DNA of 28,665 nucleotides from contig JAJYOH010000014.1 in assembly GCA_021796315.1 (NCBI GenBank), positions 1 to 28,665 of the forward strand, read 5' to 3'. The notes below the pieces were generated by a model. It was not told the DNA's origin. It did not search any database and worked only from the letters and a program-made list of their open reading frames with translations. Shown in pieces: positions 1 through 8,002 of this stretch (position 1 is the stretch's first letter; each line of letters starts with the position of its first letter). The position numbers and the translations under genes were made by a program. Origin of the DNA: Chloroflexota bacterium. GTDB taxonomy: Bacteria > Chloroflexota > Anaerolineae > Anaerolineales > Villigracilaceae.

Positions 1-570
1 CAATGCCGCCTGACCGACAACATCGTCCGCGTTGATCGATTGCATATCAGCGCGAAACGGTTCAAGATGATCGCGCATCAATAAAGACTGGTTGAGCAAA
101 TCGTTGAAATCAAACGACCAGCCAAGTCGTTTGAGGCTGCTTGCAAAGGCGGCAGGATGGCGGATTGTCACGATGACCTGACAATTTAATTTTTCAGCAA
201 ACCAGGGCAAAGAAAAAACTGCGAACGGATCTTTAAGCAAAGCACGCTGACCGTGCATGTTGCCCATGTAAAAAATGTGAAAGTCGCGGCCCATGCGCAG
301 AAAATCCTTGCGCGAGCGAATGGAGCGGATTTCATCCCACAAGTGATAATCGAAATCGAGCAACTCATTGAAGGCAGGCAAATAGTCCGCTTCATTTTCT
401 TTATTGATGTAAGTGTACCAATGCTTGACAGGCGCACGAAAAACGCCGGGACGATGCAGGACATTCAGCGGCTCGCTGATATAAGCGACATCTTCGTCTG
501 CTGCCAGCATTTTGCCGACCCAGGTTGTGCCTGTGCGGTGTCCGCCTGTGACGAGAATGGGTTTAATCAT
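1..570 (-). CDS. Sulfotransferase family protein, 3'-truncated by window edge
   Basis: The visible 190 residues are the N-terminal part of a PAPS-dependent sulfotransferase, which would transfer a sulfuryl group to an acceptor such as a glycan or lipid. The frame starts MIKPILVTGGHRTGTTWVGK; the GGHRTGTTWVGKML stretch (residues 9-22) is the 5'-phosphosulfate-binding loop. A later IRHPAAFASSLKRLGW stretch matches the 3'-phosphate-binding motif (R-H-P...S). The ATG at 570 lies 8 nt after the stop of the preceding gene and has an AAGGAA ribosome site inside that gap, so it is the last visible cistron of the glycan operon. The C-terminus lies beyond base 1. The family call is confident from the motifs. 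The acceptor is unknown; a sulfated surface polysaccharide is inferred from the glycosyltransferase and sulfatase neighbours. Confidence 0.85.
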   Translation of the reverse strand, partial: MIKPILVTGGHRTGTTWVGKMLAADEDVAYISEPLNVLHRPGVFRAPVKHWYTYINKENEADYLPAFNELLDFDYHLWDEIRSIRSRKDFLRMGRDFHIFYMGNMHGQRALLKDPFAVFSLPWFAEKLNCQVIVTIRHPAAFASSLKRLGWSFDFNDLLNQSLLMRDHLEPFRADMQSINADDVVGQAAL

Positions 571-578
571 GGCTTTCC

Positions 579-2051
579 TTACGGAGAATATTGAGGCGCA
601 CTGATGGAATGAACGCCATAGAATGCAGCGGCGCACTTGTTCGCCCAAAAATTTGGAGAAGTATCAAGTTCTTTGACCTCAGCGATGCCGAACAATTGTG
701 GAATAACGATATCCTGTTTGCCCAGCGCCTTTTCGGATAGAATTTGTTGCTGGCGGGCGTCCCAATCTGAAGACCATTTGCTGTACTCGGGAAAATCGCT
801 TTGCCAGGCATTCCATCCGGCCCGCAAAGGATAGATTGCTGAAACGGCCAGCAAGGTTAACGCCAGGTTTATTGTTCTCAGTTGCCATTGCATTTTCCAT
901 TGGGCAAGGAGAAAACCAAAACATGCGCCTTCCAGCATCAGGGCTATGATCATTATCAGACGGCCCGCAAAACGTGCGCGCGCTTCAGGATAGGATTCTC
1001 CATAGGCGCTGGGTGCGAAACTGGCGGCAATCAATATGTACATCAATACCGGAGTTGCCGCCATTATAAATAATAAAATCCGCCTCTGCCCGGATGATAT
1101 GGCGGGGGCCGCCGCGAACAGACTATAAAACAATAGGAAGGGAATCCCAACCGAGATCAGCGTTGGAAAAGGTAAAATCTTAAGAGAGTCAACTATAAAT
1201 TGAATAGTATAGATAAGCGTGCGATATAGTAACGTTGCGAGGTCAGGTGGTGGAATGCCAAGCCGAGAGGCATTGGCGGGGGAGAGTATCATTACCAGGA
1301 AAGCCATGATGCCTCCTGCAAAGATCCAGGCCAGGGGTGTCAGGACGGCCAGGCGACGCGGTCCCTTATCCCATTTCCAGATTGCAAACCATGCCAGAAA
1401 AGAAACTGCAATCAACATCATGTCGGGCGGTTCTGAAAAACCGCCCCCGACGAAAGCGGCTATCATAAAAAGCGGCCCAACCCAAACGGAAAATTGTCGG
1501 CTGTTACTCCGGCGTATTTGGAAGATAAACAAGGCGCAAAGTGCGGTTAGATAAACGAGCGGGACGAAATGCGTTGCCATCGCAGAACGCCAGTAGAACG
1601 TTTGGAAACGATTGGGAGCTTCAAGGATCGCGAAGAAAGCCACTGAAGCTCCGAGATATGCGTCAAGGAGAAATGGCCAGCGGAAGCCAATTGCCGATCT
1701 AATCTCGCTTATCAACCAGATCAAGGCAAGTGTCCAAAGCACGATCATAATGACTGGTATGACCTCGATCTTGTGAGGCAGTAAAAATTCGCTTAAAGCA
1801 TCAAAGAAAAAATTTGAATATCGATTTGACGTGGTCAGATAACGATTAATCTGTGCACTAATAACAGATCCGCTGGTCGCGTCAGTCGTATCGCAATAAT
1901 CATCCGCTAAGTAGCGAGTAAATGTTCCCAGGTAGGCATATATGCCAAGTGTAATCAGCATGGCGGCTGTGCCAAGCCCCAATGCGACGCGCATAAAAAT
2001 GGAAGTCTTTGTTTGGGAATTATCGAAAATGTGCAAGGCTGGTTCCTTCAT
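579..2051 (-). CDS. Polytopic membrane protein, GT-C-like (DUF6056-type)
   Basis: A 490-residue integral membrane protein with about ten or more hydrophobic segments. After the first membrane helix (about residues 20-42) comes an external-loop motif TRYLADDYCD with the acidic pair D50-D51 followed by Y, the position where GT-C glycosyltransferases carry their catalytic acidic residue. A later stretch RFQTFYWRSAMATHFVPL resembles the W-x-x-G/S...P segment of DUF6056-like proteins. I therefore read it as a possible lipid-linked-sugar-dependent glycosyltransferase or a related glycan-handling protein, but no specific substrate can be assigned. Its start overlaps the stop of the upstream gene by one base (TAATG), indicating translational coupling. 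The C-terminal 80 or so residues are soluble. Confidence 0.7.
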   Translation of the reverse strand: MKEPALHIFDNSQTKTSIFMRVALGLGTAAMLITLGIYAYLGTFTRYLADDYCDTTDATSGSVISAQINRYLTTSNRYSNFFFDALSEFLLPHKIEVIPVIMIVLWTLALIWLISEIRSAIGFRWPFLLDAYLGASVAFFAILEAPNRFQTFYWRSAMATHFVPLVYLTALCALFIFQIRRSNSRQFSVWVGPLFMIAAFVGGGFSEPPDMMLIAVSFLAWFAIWKWDKGPRRLAVLTPLAWIFAGGIMAFLVMILSPANASRLGIPPPDLATLLYRTLIYTIQFIVDSLKILPFPTLISVGIPFLLFYSLFAAAPAISSGQRRILLFIMAATPVLMYILIAASFAPSAYGESYPEARARFAGRLIMIIALMLEGACFGFLLAQWKMQWQLRTINLALTLLAVSAIYPLRAGWNAWQSDFPEYSKWSSDWDARQQQILSEKALGKQDIVIPQLFGIAEVKELDTSPNFWANKCAAAFYGVHSISAPQYSP

Positions 2052-3556
2052 TATGGTGTTTGCAGTTTACGTAGATTGTAGATGACATATCCATCGCCCT
2101 GCGCATATATGGCGAAACTGGTCAGTTTTGCTTTGAGTTGTGGCTGGCGATTAAGCTCGGCAAAATCGGTGACGAGGAAAAAAAATTGATCCTTTGCCAA
2201 ACCATCAAATGTTTTGTTGAACTCGAATGAGCCGCCACGCACACCTTGATAATCAATATCACCGGAGTTCGGCCAGATGCCTGCATCCTGCCAGCCCCAA
2301 TAGGCAAGACGCGAGCCGTAATCCTGTGTCAGCGCCACAACGCCGCCGCCATGCCCAAGCGTATCACCGATCTGCGCCCACATGGCGGCCTCGGGACGAT
2401 AGTCTACGGACTTCATTTGGTTGCGAACATCCCATGTTGTTGCCAATACGCCATAACTTAAAACGCCGAAGGCCATAAATCGCATCCATTGCTTCGATGT
2501 GACGTTTGCAAGCTGCGACAAAATCCAGTCTGCAATTGGCGCAAGTGAAACAGCCACTATTGGGATAAATGGTAAATGATAATAATCGTGCGTCGCAACG
2601 TGATAATCAAAATAAAGGCCGAACAGGATATAAGCAATCCACAGGCCGTAGATAAAAAAACGTGCGTGTCTTTCGCGGACGAAGAACGGACTCAGCAACC
2701 CAAGCATGATCGCCACCCCACCCGCCGCCATGTTGGCTTTCGTGACCCACTGAACATAATTGAGCGGACTAAGCAACAAGGCCGGGATAAATCGTCCGCT
2801 GAATTGCTGGCCGAGGAAACCATTCAATACGATGCCGTAATAAAGATAACCGGCGGCGGGAAGGATTCCCAGCACGGCCATCATCCATACCTGCGGTTTG
2901 CGGACAAGGTCGCGTAAATTGAAGCGGCTGAATGTTGCCCCAAGCGCCGCACCGATCACAAAAAACGCAGCGTAGAATTTGATGAAGATGGCGAGTCCGC
3001 CCAAAAGTCCGGCAAGAATCGTGAATGTCCACGATTCGGTTTTTATCCATTGTGCAATCATCCACCAAAAAACAATGATCAACATTACCATCATCGGGTC
3101 CGGTTGAAAACTGCGGCTGGCGATGACGGCGTATGGGAAGAAAAGATAATATGCAAGTGAAACTACTGCGCCGTCGGTTGAGACGAGATCACGCACGAGC
3201 AGGAACAGGAAAATTCCGCCGACCAGCCAGAAGAGCGATGAATAGACTCGCGATACCCAAAGATTTTCACCGGTAAATCGATAAGTGAATGCAACAAGAT
3301 GCTCGAAGACCTCCGGCTCGACCTCGGCTTTGGTCTTCCACTGTTGCAGGGACATTTGACGTTGCCAGTCTGGAATGTTCGGCGCAGTTTGATAAAACAT
3401 GCCGCGCGCTTTGAGCGCGCTCAATAATTGACGCGTGGGATGGAAATCGAGCGGCAGGTTGGTAAGATCGAATAATCGAATGCCAAGTCCAAGGCCAAAT
3501 AACAGAATTAGCGCGGCAATCAACCAGCCGCGCGTGAAAAAAGGTTTTTGATTCAT
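2051..3556 (-). CDS. ArnT/PMT-type membrane glycosyltransferase (GT-C)
   Basis: A 501-residue polytopic protein of the dolichyl-phosphate-mannose/ArnT-like superfamily (PMT_2), which transfers sugars from polyprenyl-phosphate carriers on the outer face of the membrane. The first helix (residues 11-27) is followed by a loop with LPLDFHPTRQ, placing an acidic residue (D37) at the expected catalytic site. SRSFQPDPMM (about residues 148-156) is a second family hallmark. The remainder is a run of hydrophobic helices and a roughly 100-residue soluble C-terminal part. An in-frame GTG exists 18 nt upstream (3574), but neither start has a clear Shine-Dalgarno; the ATG was chosen because it immediately precedes the basic-plus-helix start. 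It is separated from the sulfatase by a gap containing a fold-back repeat. The sugar donor is unknown. Confidence 0.82.
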   Translation of the reverse strand: MNQKPFFTRGWLIAALILLFGLGLGIRLFDLTNLPLDFHPTRQLLSALKARGMFYQTAPNIPDWQRQMSLQQWKTKAEVEPEVFEHLVAFTYRFTGENLWVSRVYSSLFWLVGGIFLFLLVRDLVSTDGAVVSLAYYLFFPYAVIASRSFQPDPMMVMLIIVFWWMIAQWIKTESWTFTILAGLLGGLAIFIKFYAAFFVIGAALGATFSRFNLRDLVRKPQVWMMAVLGILPAAGYLYYGIVLNGFLGQQFSGRFIPALLLSPLNYVQWVTKANMAAGGVAIMLGLLSPFFVRERHARFFIYGLWIAYILFGLYFDYHVATHDYYHLPFIPIVAVSLAPIADWILSQLANVTSKQWMRFMAFGVLSYGVLATTWDVRNQMKSVDYRPEAAMWAQIGDTLGHGGGVVALTQDYGSRLAYWGWQDAGIWPNSGDIDYQGVRGGSFEFNKTFDGLAKDQFFFLVTDFAELNRQPQLKAKLTSFAIYAQGDGYVIYNLRKLQTP

Positions 3557-3610
3557 CGGCTGAAATTCTAACACTACTTATCGGTGGATAAATAAACTTT
3601 GCAAGGGAAT

Positions 3611-3659
3611 GATTACAGATTTCGTGGATTGTAGAAAAATCCGCGAAATTTGTGCAATC
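3611..3659. repeat. Short fold-back repeat between sulfatase and glycosyltransferase genes
   Basis: The left arm 3611-3630 (GATTACAGATTTCGTGGATT) is an imperfect inverted copy of 3638-3659, whose reverse complement starts GATTGCACAAATTTCGCGG. The two arms can form a hairpin with a loop of about 7 nt. Its words ('CGTGGATT', 'CCGCGAAATT') are similar to the larger fold-back elements at 6225-6386 and 21380-21499. It has no T-run and is probably not a terminator. Confidence 0.55.
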
Positions 3660-3674
3660 TTTGGGCGAAACAGG

Positions 3675-5282
3675 CTAATGAAGCCCTATATTTTCTGCGG
3701 CGCGGCAGGAAGCGCCGGAACATTTGATGAATGCTTTGAGCCACGCTGAAAACTGACTCATCAAATTCGGGTCGGCAGTGGACGCAATATTGTTCAATTC
3801 ATATGGATCTTGTTTGAGATCGTATAACTCACGTTCTCCGTTTAGGTATTCAGCATACATATATTGCGGTGTACGAATGGCATAAAAATTAGCCAGCGGC
3901 GGCGCAGATTGTAATAATTGCTCAGGATCAGGCGGCTCGCGCAATTGATCAACAACGCCGAAACTGATCATATGTGACTCGTATCCTGAAGCAGATTCGG
4001 ATCCATAGTATTCGATCAGATACCCCTGACGCCAATCTGGCGGCGGGGAATTTGCGCTCCATAACGGGACGAGCGAACGACCGTCTACAAACGCGGGCGG
4101 GACGATGCCTGCAAGTTCGGCAATTGTCGGTGCGATGTCTATGTTGCCTGTAACAGCATCTGTTACTTCCAGGCCTGCGGGGATATCCGGTCCGCGCATC
4201 ATAAATGGCACGACAATATCCTCCTCGTACGGCGTTCCTTTGCCTGCATAGAGCCGATGCTGGCCGAGATGGTAACCATTGTCGGAGGTGAAGATAATAT
4301 AGGTGTTATCAAGTTTGCCTGTCTCTTTGAGAGTGTTGATGAGGCGCACAACCATTTCGTCCACGGCCTGCATCGAGCGGATGCGCTGGCGATATAACTC
4401 GTCCATGTTTGCGATTTGACTCGCATCCAATAATGGGTTGCCATGGATGCCGCCGGGCTTGGTCCTTACATCAGCTTCGTTAAACGATGGCGTGCGCGGT
4501 ACTTGCAGGTCGGAAAATAAATTCGCATGACGCTGGGCGGGCACAGCCGGTTCGTGCGGGGCATAAGGTGCGAGATAAATAAAAAACGGTTTGGAGTCCG
4601 ACGCGATCCTGCGTAAATAGTCATCCGTTTTTTGCGAAAGCACATCGGTCATGTATTCATTGTTGCCAAGCCCATATCCGACCAGTGTTCCGTTTTCGTT
4701 CATGTAATAATTCAATTCTTTATATGGCGTGCCGCGTGCCGGGCTGACCCATTCATTCCAGCCCGGTGGGATGTATGTGCGGTCACTTGCAAATGGGTAA
4801 CCGTTCAAATATTTTCCAAATAACGCAGTGTTGTATCCTGCGGCCTGCAGCCAGGTTGCCAGCGTGGACGTTTCATTGTGAAGCGCGTAAAACTTGTCGA
4901 AGCCGCCGAGCGGTGCAGCATTGGTGTAGACCTGATGATTTTGTGCGTACTGTCCGCGCAGAAATGAAGAGCGCGATGGACAACACACCGGAGTGCTGAT
5001 CAAAAAATTATCAATCGTCATTCCTTGAGATGCAATCAATTCCCGGATATGCGGCACGTATTGCATCGAGCCAAGTTTTGAATCGAGGTCGTCGACGAGA
5101 ATAAAAAGGAAATTTGGACGGTTGGATCTTGGCATGATGGTGACATCGGCCAGCGCGGCGAGAGTTGGCGCAGCGGTCTGCGCGCCACTCTGGACTTTAG
5201 GCCGTTTGCCCGCACCAAGTGAACAACTGCTGATGGCGATTACCAGCCACACAATCAAAATCATTTTCCAAATCGATTTCAT
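3675..5282 (-). CDS. Sulfatase, lipoprotein, N-acetylglucosamine-6-sulfatase-like
   Basis: A 535-residue type I (formylglycine) sulfatase. It begins with a lipoprotein signal ending in ISSC (C20), so it should be tethered outside the cytoplasmic membrane. Metal-site residues are in ILVDDLDS (D64, D65). The C-x-P-S-R signature is present as C100-C-P-S-R104 within TPVCCPSRSSFLRGQ, the form seen in glucosamine-6-sulfatase-like enzymes; C100 would be converted to formylglycine. A second site is FTSDNGYHLGQHRLYAGK. Length is normal for the family. The ATG overlaps the GT2 stop in an ATGA arrangement, so the two are translationally coupled. It would remove sulfate esters from a glycan; whether that is the cell's own product or an external substrate is not shown. 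No formylglycine-generating enzyme is in the window. Confidence 0.9.
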   Translation of the reverse strand: MKSIWKMILIVWLVIAISSCSLGAGKRPKVQSGAQTAAPTLAALADVTIMPRSNRPNFLFILVDDLDSKLGSMQYVPHIRELIASQGMTIDNFLISTPVCCPSRSSFLRGQYAQNHQVYTNAAPLGGFDKFYALHNETSTLATWLQAAGYNTALFGKYLNGYPFASDRTYIPPGWNEWVSPARGTPYKELNYYMNENGTLVGYGLGNNEYMTDVLSQKTDDYLRRIASDSKPFFIYLAPYAPHEPAVPAQRHANLFSDLQVPRTPSFNEADVRTKPGGIHGNPLLDASQIANMDELYRQRIRSMQAVDEMVVRLINTLKETGKLDNTYIIFTSDNGYHLGQHRLYAGKGTPYEEDIVVPFMMRGPDIPAGLEVTDAVTGNIDIAPTIAELAGIVPPAFVDGRSLVPLWSANSPPPDWRQGYLIEYYGSESASGYESHMISFGVVDQLREPPDPEQLLQSAPPLANFYAIRTPQYMYAEYLNGERELYDLKQDPYELNNIASTADPNLMSQFSAWLKAFIKCSGASCRAAENIGLH

Positions 5283-6217
5283 GTTTGATCCCTCTTTATT
5301 TTCTGACGTCTGCGCTCCAAAATATTTTCGCGCACACGGCCAAGACCAATCAAATTAAGTACTGCCGAGACAAATAGGTTTATTCGTTTCAACGCGGTGG
5401 GAGGGTGAATTAGAAGCGCGCGAGTCCACGCTTTGAGCGCGGGCCACGATTGTCCGCTATCGAGCAGATAACGCGCATCGACTCTATGGGCGGAGGCGGT
5501 TGCCCGTTTCGCGACCTTTGCCAACACGGACGACAACTTTTCATCCTGTGATGCCCAATCCAAAATATGGAAAGCCTCGTGCCCGAACTCGGCAGCCCTG
5601 GCGCGATTCTTGGCTTCGGCGTGGTAGCGCGCCGCTGACCATGTTTGATTCACATGCAGGATTTTTCCCTGCCACGCAATTTTTATCCAGAGTTGATGAT
5701 CGAGAAGAAAATGAAAAGCCGTGTCGAGTCCGCCGGATCTTTCAAAGGCTTCCCGCCGAAAAAAAACGGCAGGTTGTCCAATAATTTGGAAACAGAGCAA
5801 ATCTTCCAGGGTCAATTGTTGATATTTCAAAGTGTTGATGGTTTGACCTGTTTCATTCACCGCGAGCATGTTGCCATAAATCATAACCACATCGGGATTT
5901 TGCCCGAAGATTTTTACGGCTGAAGAAATTGCACCGGGCAGATAATAATCGTCAGAGTTGAGCCATGCCAGGATTTCACCGTGTGCGTGAGTCATCCCGT
6001 TGTTGATGGCATCCGCCTGGCCGCGATCCCGTTCCGAGGTCCAGAAAGCGAGGCGGGAAGAATATTTCTTGATGATATCCACGCTGGAATCTGTCGAGCC
6101 GCCATCCATCACGATATATTCAATGTTTGCATAATCCTGATTTAAAACAGATTGTAAGGTCTGCTCAAGATAGGCGGATTGGTTGAAAGACGGCGTGATG
6201 ATCGAAACGAGGGTCAT
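5279..6217 (-). CDS. Glycosyltransferase family 2
   Basis: A 312-residue GT2 enzyme with GT-A fold, cytoplasmic or membrane-peripheral, that transfers a nucleotide-sugar to a growing glycan. It opens with MTLVSIITPSFNQSAYLEQT, followed by MDGGSTD (residues 37-43) and the acidic pair in LAWLNSDDYY (D89-D90) that coordinates metal and the nucleotide diphosphate. A conserved W-x-x-E/D-type region occurs around the HFLLDHQLW stretch. There is no membrane helix of note. The start has no good Shine-Dalgarno and lies downstream of a 168-nt gap filled with a fold-back repeat. The end overlaps the sulfatase start by 4 bases. Donor and acceptor cannot be read from the sequence. Confidence 0.9.
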   Translation of the reverse strand: MTLVSIITPSFNQSAYLEQTLQSVLNQDYANIEYIVMDGGSTDSSVDIIKKYSSRLAFWTSERDRGQADAINNGMTHAHGEILAWLNSDDYYLPGAISSAVKIFGQNPDVVMIYGNMLAVNETGQTINTLKYQQLTLEDLLCFQIIGQPAVFFRREAFERSGGLDTAFHFLLDHQLWIKIAWQGKILHVNQTWSAARYHAEAKNRARAAEFGHEAFHILDWASQDEKLSSVLAKVAKRATASAHRVDARYLLDSGQSWPALKAWTRALLIHPPTALKRINLFVSAVLNLIGLGRVRENILERRRQKIKRDQT

Positions 6218-6224
6218 TTTATGG

Positions 6225-6386
6225 GACGCGGATGAACGCGGATGACGCGGAGTTTTTTATTTTTTCCACGTTATGGTTTTACGGGAGTTGTCGAAGAATT
6301 TTGTCTGTAACATCTTTGTGTTTCGGTTCAAATTGATTTGCGGGAATTTTTGAAAATTCCGTGTTCATCTGTGCTTGTCCGCGCCC
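6225..6386. repeat. Fold-back intergenic element with imperfect terminal inverted repeats
   Basis: The gap between the DUF115 gene and the GT2 gene is bounded by imperfect inverted repeats. The left end is GGGACGCGGATGAACGCGG (from 6224) and the right end, reverse-complemented, is GGGCGCGGACAAGCACAG. About three quarters of a 29-bp alignment matches. The interior is AT-rich and has no reading frame of note. The same 'CGCGGATGAACGCGGAT' vocabulary recurs at 3611-3659 and 21380-21499. The right end touches the DUF115 stop codon. Confidence 0.55.
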
Positions 6387-7228
6387 TATTTAAAAAGCGA
6401 GTTGTAATCGACTTTTGGAAAAATGGTCAGCTTGCCGCCGATAGTCGCATCGACGACTTCGCGCCCGGCTTTTTGATATGCTTTTCGGGCGAGGTTATAT
6501 CCGATCTCGGATGTATCGAGGTCGGGCAGCTGCCAGCGGAAACCTTTACCGAAATAGCGCGGGTCGAAATGATTAGGGTCGTCACCTGAAGAAACGACGG
6601 TCTTGTTGGCATCACCTTTGCTGGCAAAATTATGATCCACGCCAATCAAGATGACTTTTTCAAAGCCCATGTAAAATGCGAGTTGAAGCGCAACGTTCGT
6701 GACCGTGGCGCCTTCCCAAACGCGACCGGCCATGTCTTTTGCAAAACGCGGGCCGGTATAAGTTGTGTAGAGAAAAATCATGTCGTCGGGGAAACGTTGG
6801 AAATGACGGTTCGAATGCCACGCAAGAAATTTTGGAATCGGCAGCGCGGCGATTTCTTCCGCGCATTGTTCGATAACCAGATCGTTGATCGAAACAAAAT
6901 AATTTGTGGTGAAGCCGAGTTCAGGGAACAACAAATAAATACGGTTCAATCCAAATGTATATTCGCCCTTGAGTTTGGTTAGGTCGGTTTGTTTCAAGCT
7001 GGGGCCATTGCCAATGATAAAACAACGTTCGCCGCGGTGAATGTTGTGATATTTGGTCATTCGAATGCGGCTTCTTCGCCGCCACGGATGCAGATACGCG
7101 TCTGGCACTTGAGGAAGCCGCCTGAAGGCATCGTAGATATTTTTTGTGGTTTGAAGAACGAAGGATGGAAGAATCTTTTCAAGTGTCTGTTTCATTTTTT
7201 TATCATGAAAGAAGAAAGATTCTTTCAT
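6386..7228 (-). CDS. DUF115 / MptE-like (MAF_flag10 family) protein
   Basis: A protein of up to 280 residues matching the DUF115 family (PF01973), which includes 6-hydroxymethylpterin diphosphokinase MptE-like proteins and the core of the Maf flagellin glycosyltransferases. The hallmark is GERCFIIGNGPSLKQTDL near residues 66-83, followed by GLNRIYLLFPELGF and VILIGVDHNF. In surface-glycan operons this family is generally thought to act in transfer or assembly of acidic sugars, which fits the NeuA-like gene upstream; the reaction here is inference. The start is uncertain: ATG at 7228 lies inside a 27-nt inverted repeat, and an in-frame ATG at 7195 (MKQTLEKIL) is also plausible. Neither has a strong ribosome site. 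The gene follows the SDR stop by 15 nt. Confidence 0.8.
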   Translation of the reverse strand: MKESFFFHDKKMKQTLEKILPSFVLQTTKNIYDAFRRLPQVPDAYLHPWRRRSRIRMTKYHNIHRGERCFIIGNGPSLKQTDLTKLKGEYTFGLNRIYLLFPELGFTTNYFVSINDLVIEQCAEEIAALPIPKFLAWHSNRHFQRFPDDMIFLYTTYTGPRFAKDMAGRVWEGATVTNVALQLAFYMGFEKVILIGVDHNFASKGDANKTVVSSGDDPNHFDPRYFGKGFRWQLPDLDTSEIGYNLARKAYQKAGREVVDATIGGKLTIFPKVDYNSLFK

Positions 7229-7233
7229 CTTTC
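7207..7233. repeat. AT-rich 27-nt inverted repeat at SDR/DUF115 junction
   Basis: The stretch beginning GAAAGAAGAAAGATTCTTTC is a near-perfect palindrome: 12 of 13 positions in each arm match, around a single central T. It covers the 7228 start codon of the DUF115 gene. It could form a weak mRNA hairpin over that start or act as a protein site. There is no terminator-like T-run. Confidence 0.5.
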
Positions 7234-7243
7234 TTCGAGAATT

Positions 7244-8002
7244 TTATTCCGTGCTTAATCTTGCCGTCGCGCCGCCATCGATAACCAATGCCTGGCCGGT
7301 CATAAACGATGATTGCTCGTTATCTGCAAGAAAATAAATTGCGTGAGCGATTTCTTCGGGCTTGCCAACTTTCCCGCTGACGGTTTTGCGCGCCAAATTG
7401 TCGAGCCGTTCCTGCATATCGCCATGACCGACATGTCCGCGATTGAGTCCGGCGCGCAGCATGGGCGTATCCACTGCGCCTGGAAGAATTGCGTTGACGC
7501 GGATGTTGTCAGGCGCAAACTCAATCGCCATCGCGCGGGTCAACGCTAGAAGTCCGCCTTTCGATGCGGCGTATGCGGCGATGTTCGCGGATGTTTGAAT
7601 CGCATGCACCGATGAAACATTCACAACCGCGCCGCCACCGCCCGCTTTCAAAAGTGGATGCGCAAGTTTGACTCCGAGAAATACTGACCGAAGATTTGCC
7701 GCCATGACCGCGTCCCATTCTTCGACGGTGGTTTCGATCAGCGGCTTGGCAACCTGCATCGCAGCATTGTTGACCAGCGCGTCCAGCGAATCAGTGAATG
7801 CGTGTGCCTTCTCGAAAATCGCGTGTATTTCTTCGGGATGAGAAATATCCGCCTGAACGAACAATCCGTCCTTTGGAAAACCATCGCCAAAAGAAGCGCG
7901 ATCTACGCCGATCACGCACCAACTTTTTTCGGCGAATAAATTTACAGTCGCGCGGCCAATTCCGCCCGCCGCACCGGTGATGAGAACAGTTTTATTTTTC
8001 AT
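7244..8002 (-). CDS. SDR family NAD(P)-dependent oxidoreductase
   Basis: A 252-residue classical short-chain dehydrogenase/reductase. It has the Rossmann loop TGAAGGIG (residues 9-16), NNAA (78-81), the catalytic serine in NVSSVHA (about S131) and Y144-A-A-S-K148. The C-terminal FMTGQALVIDGGATA is the usual SDR ending. Length is typical. D34 after the second strand (GVDR) suggests NAD(H) preference. The start overlaps the end of the hydroxyacid dehydrogenase by 11 bases and has a GGA ribosome site 7 nt upstream. Paired with that dehydrogenase and a CMP-sugar synthetase, it probably oxidises or reduces a sugar or sugar acid for the glycan; the substrate is inferred only. Confidence 0.9.
   Translation of the reverse strand: MKNKTVLITGAAGGIGRATVNLFAEKSWCVIGVDRASFGDGFPKDGLFVQADISHPEEIHAIFEKAHAFTDSLDALVNNAAMQVAKPLIETTVEEWDAVMAANLRSVFLGVKLAHPLLKAGGGGAVVNVSSVHAIQTSANIAAYAASKGGLLALTRAMAIEFAPDNIRVNAILPGAVDTPMLRAGLNRGHVGHGDMQERLDNLARKTVSGKVGKPEEIAHAIYFLADNEQSSFMTGQALVIDGGATARLSTE

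Noticed and set aside
186..464. Cysteine-rich minus-strand open frame near the window start
   Set aside because: A different minus-strand frame over the same bases gives a sulfotransferase with both PAPS-binding motifs.
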